NCBI GenBank assembly: GCA_902461995.1
Contig: CABQAA010000098.1
Location: forward strand, 1-7,522
Source of the DNA: an uncultured Oscillospiraceae bacterium
Lineage (GTDB): Bacteria > Bacillota > Clostridia > Oscillospirales > Acutalibacteraceae
Direction: 5' to 3'
DNA: 7,522 bases
The notes beneath the pieces are model-generated. The model made no database searches. It saw only the letters and a list, made by a program, of their open reading frames with translations, and was not told the DNA's origin. Below are positions 1-4,690 of the stretch, piece after piece; position 1 is the first letter of the stretch, and every line of letters starts with the position of its first letter. The position numbers were made by a program, and so were the translations under genes.

Positions 1-34
1 GGATCTTCCACCACATGAAACTGCAAAGGGATGA
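1..34 (+). CDS. Possible 3' end of an upstream gene (partial)
   Basis: One frame (codons from base 2) is open from the left edge and stops at TGA 32-34, giving the tail DLPPHETAKG. This stop overlaps the ATG at 31-33 as ATGA, the usual signature of translational coupling in transporter operons. Another frame stops at TGA 16-18 (tail GSSTT), which would leave the permease start free of overlap. In this family the gene just upstream of a MalG-type permease is normally the MalF-type partner permease, but ten residues are too few to recognise one. The call rests on context only, and the frame is not settled. Confidence 0.25.
   Translation, partial: DLPPHETAKG
25..30 (+). promoter_or_regulatory. 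Ribosome binding site that bears on the permease start
   Basis: AAAGGG lies directly against the ATG at 31, which is too close to serve it, but 9 bases before the in-frame ATG at 40, which is a normal distance. This favours initiation at 40. The ATGA overlap with a possible upstream stop at 32-34 favours initiation at 31 by translational coupling. The two starts differ by three residues and do not change the product. Confidence 0.5.
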
Positions 35-1005
35 ACACCATGATCCATTCGTCAGCACATCAGAACCGCAGCCCCCTCGCATCGGCAACGGCAAGCCGGA
101 CACGTTCCCTTCGCCTGGCCGGACGGCTGACACGGGGCCTCGGCAAAGCCATCCTGCTCATCGGGCTGTGTTTTGTCATGATTTACCCGATGCTGTTCAT
201 CCTGTCGTCGGGCTTCAAATCCATCGAGGATATCTACAATCCCTCGGTGGTCTGGGTTCCGCAGCAGTTCAGCCTGCAGGCGATGAACGTCGCCATCCGC
301 ATTCTGGAATATCCCAAGGCCCTGCTGAAAACCGCGACCATACTCGTGCCCAGCGTGATTCTCCAGCTCATGACAGTGCTTCTCGCCGGTTACGGATTTG
401 CACGGTTCCGGTTTCCGGGCCGCAACCTATTTTTCGGAATTCTGATCTTCACCATCATTGTCCCGGTCCAGTCTTACATTATTCCCCTGTTTGTCAATAT
501 GAAGAGCCTTAACCTCATCGATAAACCAGCCGTGTTTTATGTTCTCGCTCTGTTCGGCATGGGTATCCGGTCAGGACTTTGTATCTTTATCATCCGCCAG
601 TTTTTCCGCAACATGCCAACCGAACTGGAAGAAGCGGCTATGATCGACGGCTGCGGGTCTTTCGGAACGTTCATGCGGGTCATGATTCCGAACACCCTGC
701 CGCTGATCGCGACGGTACTCGTATTCTCCATCGTGTGGTATTACAACGATTATTATTTGTCCGCCATTTTCTTTCGCGCGGATTTTCCATTGTCCGTAAG
801 CCTAACCAATATGAGTAAGCTGCTCGGCACCTACAGCCAGGGCCTGCAGGGTATAGGCGGCATGACGGGACAGGAGTTGGGGCTTATGAAAGAACCGGTC
901 CTCGCCTGCGGCTGTCTGCTGACCCTGCTTCCTCTCGTGCTGATGTATGTCCTTCTGCAGCGCTATTTCACCGAAGGCGTGGAGCGCAGCGGCATTGTCG
1001 GCTGA
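31..1005 (+). CDS. Carbohydrate ABC transporter permease, MalG/LplC type
   Basis: This is an inner-membrane subunit of a binding-protein-dependent sugar importer. It should pair with a MalF-type permease to form the translocation channel. It has 324 residues from ATG 31, or 321 from the better-spaced ATG 40. A polar N-terminus of about 38 residues is followed by hydrophobic segments near residues 39-60, 100-122, 132-155, 167-190, 221-245 and 290-309. The ATPase-docking EAA loop is clear at residues 200-220 (E200-E-A-A, D206-G207, F214, P220). The ending QRYFTEGVERSGIVG is characteristic of the MalG/LplC branch. The binding lipoprotein follows 50 bases downstream. No ATPase gene is visible, as is usual for Gram-positive sugar importers that share an MsmX-type ATPase. 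The substrate cannot be read from the permease. The family assignment is firm. Confidence 0.95.
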   Translation: MNTMIHSSAHQNRSPLASATASRTRSLRLAGRLTRGLGKAILLIGLCFVMIYPMLFILSSGFKSIEDIYNPSVVWVPQQFSLQAMNVAIRILEYPKALLKTATILVPSVILQLMTVLLAGYGFARFRFPGRNLFFGILIFTIIVPVQSYIIPLFVNMKSLNLIDKPAVFYVLALFGMGIRSGLCIFIIRQFFRNMPTELEEAAMIDGCGSFGTFMRVMIPNTLPLIATVLVFSIVWYYNDYYLSAIFFRADFPLSVSLTNMSKLLGTYSQGLQGIGGMTGQELGLMKEPVLACGCLLTLLPLVLMYVLLQRYFTEGVERSGIVG

Positions 1006-1055
1006 CCGTCTTCCCCGTGTGATTTTGCCAGTTTGGCAGGAAAGGATCAATCACT

Positions 1056-2360
1056 ATGAAAAAAGCGTCTGTCATCCGGTCGGCGGCCATCGCGTTTACG
1101 GCCCTGCTGACCATCTCGGCCGCGGCATGCAGCGATGGAAGTGGTTCCTCGAGCGGTGCGCCGGCCGGCCAAGACAAAACCGCCGGGCTGGCGGCTGAAA
1201 AGGGCAAAAAGCTCACCTTCATGCTTCCGGCGTTTGATTATCAGGACGACTCCAAATTTGAAAATCAGGTTCTCAATGCCTTTAAAGAAAAATATCCCGA
1301 AATCGAGCTGGAGCTCATCACCGCCTCCATCGACAACTGGATGGTCAAGCTGCGCACCAGCGCGAGCAGCGGTGAACCCATCGACGTGTTTCAGGACAGC
1401 GCCAACAACAACCCCATGTATGCCCTGCGCGGCATCAACCAGCCTCTGCAGAACTATATCGACATGAGCAATCCGAATCTGCACAAAGAGACTATGGACA
1501 CTGTGTTCTGCTACGATGGCAATTATTACGTTGCCGTGACCGAACCCGATCCTTGTGTACTCTTCTATAACAAGGACATTTTTGAAAACGAAGGGCTGGA
1601 AAGCCCGGAGGATCTCTATAAGGCCGGCAACTGGAATTTTGACAGTCTGGCCCGCATTGCTAAACAGCTGACCTACAACAACAATTCCGGAAAGCGATGG
1701 GGACTCGCCTGCAATTATCCTTACATCTTTTTCGGGGCGAACGCCACCTCCATGGTCAAGCTGGACAAGGAGTATAAATATACCCTGAACATCACCGACC
1801 CCAACCTGCAAAAATCCCTGGAAGTGATTCAGGACGCTTGGTACACCAGCCAATGGGAAGGCTGGGAGGGTTCCCCCTGGTCCTCCTTCTACAACGGATC
1901 CGCTGCCATGCTCGCGGATTTCAAATGGGTGGAGCAGAGCATTCTGGAAGCCAAGGAGTACGGATTGTGTGATTTTGAATACGGCATGGTGCCCATGGCG
2001 ACCGGTCCCAACAATCCGGACGGACTGACTCCCATGACGGCCTTCGGCTACGCGATGGGCAACGGCTGCGACACCCCCTACCATTCCGGCACGCTCATCG
2101 ATATGCTGATCAATGGCGAAGCGGAGGACAACGCGAAAAATTACGCCAATTTCCCCGAAGAGCATATGAAGCTCTATGAGGAACTCTCCAAAAAACTCTA
2201 TCCCATCAACAGCTACGACTCGGCTGTGGGCGGCGCGTTTGAAATCTGCCAGGCCATCGGTGCAGGCCAAAGCATTCCCCAGGCCATCGCAGAATACACG
2301 CCTATCTATCAGCAGAAAGTCGATGAGGCCAACGGCGTAATCCAGGGTGCTGACTCTTGA
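1056..2360 (+). CDS. Extracellular sugar-binding lipoprotein (family 1 SBP)
   Basis: This is the solute receptor of the importer, anchored outside the membrane, which delivers sugar or oligosaccharide to the permease pair. It has 434 residues, the usual length for the UgpB/MalE-like family 1. The lipoprotein signal is residues 1-25: basic MKKASVIR, a hydrophobic core, then an all-alanine lipobox AAAC with lipidated C25. A Ser/Gly linker (26-50) precedes the first lobe. The beta strand KLTFMLPAF, the helix around residues 66-80 ending in FKEKYPEI, and VLFYNKDIFENEG near 168-180 are standard family features. The tryptophan cluster W262, W267, W270 and W275 is a plausible sugar-stacking surface. 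AGGAAAGG at 1038-1045 sits 10 bases before the ATG, which fixes the start. The hydrolase lipoprotein follows within about 20-30 bases, so the ligand is probably its product. The exact ligand is unknown. Confidence 0.93.
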   Translation: MKKASVIRSAAIAFTALLTISAAACSDGSGSSSGAPAGQDKTAGLAAEKGKKLTFMLPAFDYQDDSKFENQVLNAFKEKYPEIELELITASIDNWMVKLRTSASSGEPIDVFQDSANNNPMYALRGINQPLQNYIDMSNPNLHKETMDTVFCYDGNYYVAVTEPDPCVLFYNKDIFENEGLESPEDLYKAGNWNFDSLARIAKQLTYNNNSGKRWGLACNYPYIFFGANATSMVKLDKEYKYTLNITDPNLQKSLEVIQDAWYTSQWEGWEGSPWSSFYNGSAAMLADFKWVEQSILEAKEYGLCDFEYGMVPMATGPNNPDGLTPMTAFGYAMGNGCDTPYHSGTLIDMLINGEAEDNAKNYANFPEEHMKLYEELSKKLYPINSYDSAVGGAFEICQAIGAGQSIPQAIAEYTPIYQQKVDEANGVIQGADS

Positions 2361-2367
2361 TCCATCC

Positions 2368-2380
2368 GGAAAGGCAGGGA
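2368..2380 (+). promoter_or_regulatory. Ribosome binding region for the DUF4838 lipoprotein
   Basis: Two Shine-Dalgarno cores lie here. GGAAAGG (2368-2374) is 5 bases before ATG 2380. AGGGA (2376-2380) is 8 bases before the in-frame GTG 2389. The GTG start would give a compact lipoprotein signal beginning MKLKQLGAG, and the ATG start adds only M-I-N. A further GTG at 2347 lies inside the upstream gene, has no suitable site, and would put extra acidic residues ahead of the signal peptide, so it is unlikely. Confidence 0.5.
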
Positions 2381-4272
2381 TGATAAACGTGAAATTGAAA
2401 CAACTCGGTGCGGGCCTGCTGGCCGCTCTGATGCTGATGGCCGCCGCAGGCTGCAAACACGAGGATCCAGTATCCGATTCCTCCATCGGCGATAACAGTC
2501 TCAACCCTTCGTCCGACGGCTCGGAAACGAATGGTACCGATTCGACCGGAACCGATTCGTCCGGCAGCGACTCCAATTCTTCGGGTTCCGATTCGACGCG
2601 GCCTACCACGACGACCACTTCTCCAATCGTAACCAATCCGACCGAAACCGATTTCATCATTACAAAGGACGGCGAGGTCAAAGCCTGCATCGTCATTCCG
2701 TCCTCCGCCTCGAGCAAGGTCCGGGACGCGGCTGAAGACCTCCAAACCGTTCTGGAACAGATCACGGGAGTCAAACTGGATATTGTGGCGGACGATGCCA
2801 CCATCCCCCAGGCCAACCGGATTCTGGTGGGCCCCACCGCCCAGACCAAACAGCTGGGCATCTCGCAGCCGACCGGCTACCCGAACAAGGAACGCGTCAT
2901 CGTCAAACGGCAGGACAAGAATCTGATTCTCATCGGCAACGACGACGCGGTATACAAGGGCACACAGTTTGCCGTCAACATGTTCCTCGAACGGCTCGGC
3001 TGCGGCTGGTATGGGCCGCAAGCCCTGTGGCAGGTTGTTCCGGAAATGAAAACCGTTGCCCTCGATAAACTGGACATCGACCATACTCCGCAGTTCTCTG
3101 CCCGCATCAGCAACGTGTTCATCAATTATGAGAAATTCTCGGAAAGATGGTACATGGGCGGCGATGAAAAGGACGTGGGACACCACATCACGGAACTGAT
3201 CCCGCGCGACACCTATTATCCGACTCATCCCGAGTGGTTCGCGATGGTCGGCGGCAAACGGGATCCCTACAGCGCATCGGATACCTACTGGCAATACTGC
3301 TATTCCAACAAGGAATTTGCCAAAGAAGTTGCCAAAAAACTCAAGGAAAAATTCGCCGCGAATCCTTATCTCACGAACTATGCCATCGGCGCCAACGACG
3401 GCTGGGAAAAGAACTGGTGCGAATGCAGCGACTGCACCCGTCTCGGAAATGACACCGACGAGCTGCTGACCTTCGCGAACAATGTGGCGAAAGAGCTTAA
3501 AGGCCAATATGCGGACAAAACGCTGACCATACTCAGCTACCATTCCATCTATTTCCCGCCGCAGAATGTCAAAGCCGATCCGATGGTCGACGTCATGTTC
3601 TGCCGCGAAACAAGCATGATGGCCCCCCTCGACCTGAGCCTGAAGCTCCCGACCGGCTACAACGCCATTACACACAACACCTACACCCAGTCCTGGCTGG
3701 ACAATTTTAAGAGCTATATACAAAAAGCCAATTTGACCAACCGGTCGATCTGGGAATGGAACTGCATCGCGGCCGACAAACCCGCTTGGGCGGAAATCCC
3801 CTGGGTTCAGGGCAACGTCGCGACCCGCAACCAGAAGCTCTGGAAGGACAACGGCGCCTCTTACATCTATTACGATCAGGGGCCCAGCGCCACCTACCAC
3901 GAAAACCGGACCAGCTTCGCCGTTCGGTGGCCGCTTTGGTACGTTTCCTCGAAGGGCATGTGGGATGCCAGCCTCAGCGGTGAGCAGATCCTGATGGATG
4001 CCTGCCAGAAACTCTTTGGAAATGCCGCCAATGAGATGTTCACCTATTACGAGGCGCTGGCCGACAGCAGTGAACAATGCCGTTCCGCCAACACCATCTG
4101 CTGGGTACCGCCCGAGCCGTCCGAGGTATATACATCCTCACGGGTCAAGGTCATCGAAGCTGCGGTACAAGCGGCTAAAGCCAAGATGGGCAGCGTCACA
4201 GCGGTACAGAAGGAACGTATGGAAAACCAATTCACCTACTGGACCAAAGCCAAAGGACTCATTCAATTCTAA
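2380..4272 (+). CDS. DUF4838 / alpha-glucuronidase-like surface lipoprotein
   Basis: This is a probable exported glycoside hydrolase of 630 residues counted from ATG 2380. Residues 1-25 are a lipoprotein signal with lipobox AAGC and lipidated C25. Residues 33-87 form a Ser/Thr/Asp-rich spacer that would hold the enzyme off the membrane. Residues 88-229 look like the alpha/beta N-terminal domain shared by GH67/GH20-type enzymes (AAEDLQTVLEQITG, then RILVGPT, then FLERLGCGWYGP). The large remaining part matches the DUF4838 pattern, including the hallmark N339-D340-G followed by the cysteine motif C347-x-C349-x-x-C352. W458-E459-W460 and other conserved acidic or aromatic positions could line the active site, but I cannot name the catalytic pair. 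From memory, DUF4838 proteins have been placed in CAZy GH163, with endo-beta-N-acetylglucosaminidase activity on N-glycans; this is not verified here. The gene is last in the uptake operon, so its product probably feeds the importer. The family call is good; the substrate is uncertain. Confidence 0.82.
   Translation: MINVKLKQLGAGLLAALMLMAAAGCKHEDPVSDSSIGDNSLNPSSDGSETNGTDSTGTDSSGSDSNSSGSDSTRPTTTTTSPIVTNPTETDFIITKDGEVKACIVIPSSASSKVRDAAEDLQTVLEQITGVKLDIVADDATIPQANRILVGPTAQTKQLGISQPTGYPNKERVIVKRQDKNLILIGNDDAVYKGTQFAVNMFLERLGCGWYGPQALWQVVPEMKTVALDKLDIDHTPQFSARISNVFINYEKFSERWYMGGDEKDVGHHITELIPRDTYYPTHPEWFAMVGGKRDPYSASDTYWQYCYSNKEFAKEVAKKLKEKFAANPYLTNYAIGANDGWEKNWCECSDCTRLGNDTDELLTFANNVAKELKGQYADKTLTILSYHSIYFPPQNVKADPMVDVMFCRETSMMAPLDLSLKLPTGYNAITHNTYTQSWLDNFKSYIQKANLTNRSIWEWNCIAADKPAWAEIPWVQGNVATRNQKLWKDNGASYIYYDQGPSATYHENRTSFAVRWPLWYVSSKGMWDASLSGEQILMDACQKLFGNAANEMFTYYEALADSSEQCRSANTICWVPPEPSEVYTSSRVKVIEAAVQAAKAKMGSVTAVQKERMENQFTYWTKAKGLIQF
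2536..2601 (+). repeat. Degenerate 15-bp tandem repeat coding a Ser/Asp/Thr linker
   Basis: Two adjacent 15-base units, ACCGATTCGACCGGA (2536-2550) and ACCGATTCGTCCGGC (2551-2565), differ at two positions and encode TDSTG and TDSSG. A decayed third copy (2566-2580, SDSNS) and a partial fourth (2587-2601, SDSTR) follow. The repeat is in frame inside the spacer of the surface lipoprotein, so copy-number changes would alter its length without a frameshift. Such spacers commonly extend cell-surface enzymes from the membrane. Confidence 0.7.
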
Positions 4273-4280
4273 AGCAATCA

Positions 4281-4313
4281 GTCCCCCCGTATAAAGCATA
4301 CGGGGGGACTTTT
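4281..4313 (+). terminator. Rho-independent terminator of the uptake operon
   Basis: A perfect 12-bp stem pairs GTCCCCCCGTAT (4281-4292) with ATACGGGGGGAC (4298-4309) around the loop AAAGC, followed by TTTT (4310-4313). It begins 9 bases after the TAA of the DUF4838 gene. The stem has six consecutive G-C pairs. The T-run is short, but position and stem strength make termination very likely. Confidence 0.88.
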
Positions 4314-4427
4314 CCGTTTCTCCCCCGCTGTCGGCCTTATCTTGTTAAAACCTCTGTTCGATTTCGCTTCTGTTTTATCCACTCATAGGTTGCAATTAAA
4401 ACATCGTTTTTTGACCGATCCTTGGCC

Positions 4428-4455
4428 TTTTGAGCGGCTTACACTTGAATATGAT
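4428..4455 (+). promoter_or_regulatory. Weak promoter-like element
   Basis: TATGAT (4450-4455) matches the -10 consensus at five of six positions. Upstream, TTTTGA (4428-4433) gives a 16-base spacer but matches the -35 consensus poorly, while TTGAGC (4430-4435) matches better but leaves only 14 bases. No gene follows on this strand. It could drive a small RNA from about base 4462, or be chance in an AT-richer region. Confidence 0.2.
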
Positions 4456-4486
4456 ACGCTCCGATGTCGTCTTCATCGATTTGGCA

Positions 4487-4514
4487 GGCCGGATCGGACG
4501 GTCCGATGCCGGCC
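4487..4514. repeat. Imperfect inverted repeat (hairpin or operator-like)
   Basis: GGCCGGATCGG (4487-4497) pairs with CCGAT-G-CCGGCC (4503-4514), an 11-bp stem broken by one bulged G at 4508, around the loop ACGGT. As DNA, bases 4493-4507 form a 15-base odd palindrome centred on 4500. No T-run follows on either strand, so it is not a standard terminator. It could be a structural element of an RNA or a protein-binding site far from any known promoter. Confidence 0.45.
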
Positions 4515-4616
4515 AACAAAAGAATCCTCTTACAACCAGCAACAGACTATTTCCGTGGAAACATGCATCCGCCCAGCGTCATCGCAGACTTGACACATGC
4601 CTTCATGTATACAGAC

Positions 4617-4649
4617 CCGGCCGGACGGGGAGTTTCCCTGTCCGGCCGG
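4617..4649. terminator. Strong GC hairpin between convergent genes, likely terminator
   Basis: CCGGCCGGACGGGG (4617-4630) pairs with CCCTGTCCGGCCGG (4636-4649) through 14 pairs, including one G-T, around the loop AGTTT. It lies about 40 bases beyond the stop of the minus-strand amidase gene, where its terminator is expected. However, the only T-rich tail (TTT, then CATT, from 4650) is on the plus strand; the minus-strand side reads GTCTGTATAC. It may therefore act weakly in both directions, or end a plus-strand transcript. Confidence 0.6.
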
Positions 4650-4690
4650 TTTCATTATGGCTGATCCATTGGATTTTGGAATTCGAGGGG

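Larger units (their letters stand above)
4314..4690. other. Non-coding stretch between convergent genes
   Basis: About 380 bases have no credible protein gene: the short open frames here lack ribosome sites and resemble no family. The first part (about 4341-4420) is visibly richer in A and T than the flanking genes. The rest holds two inverted repeats, annotated separately, and a weak promoter-like pair. Both neighbours end here, so no promoter is required. The length is generous for a simple convergent junction, which is why a small RNA is worth testing. Confidence 0.6.

Noticed and set aside
1026..1038. Small inverted repeat TGCCA-GTT-TGGCA before the binding-protein gene
   Set aside because: A five-pair stem with a three-base loop is too weak to call as an attenuator, and it ends at the ribosome site without a T-run.
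1047..4077. Two very long minus-strand open frames (about 600 codons each) antisense to the binding protein and the DUF4838 gene
   Set aside because: They lie opposite genes with clear family matches and signal peptides. Their translations are low-complexity and Val/Gly/Arg-rich with no recognisable domain, and the openness follows from rare TTA, CTA and TCA codons in the sense frame.
4396..4413. AT-rich AAAAC-ATC-GTTTT inverted repeat
   Set aside because: Only five mostly A-T pairs in an AT-rich segment; expected by chance.
4342..4593. A small plus-strand frame of 83 codons starting with TTG in the intergenic stretch
   Set aside because: It uses a rare start, has no Shine-Dalgarno site, and its composition resembles a random frame rather than a protein.
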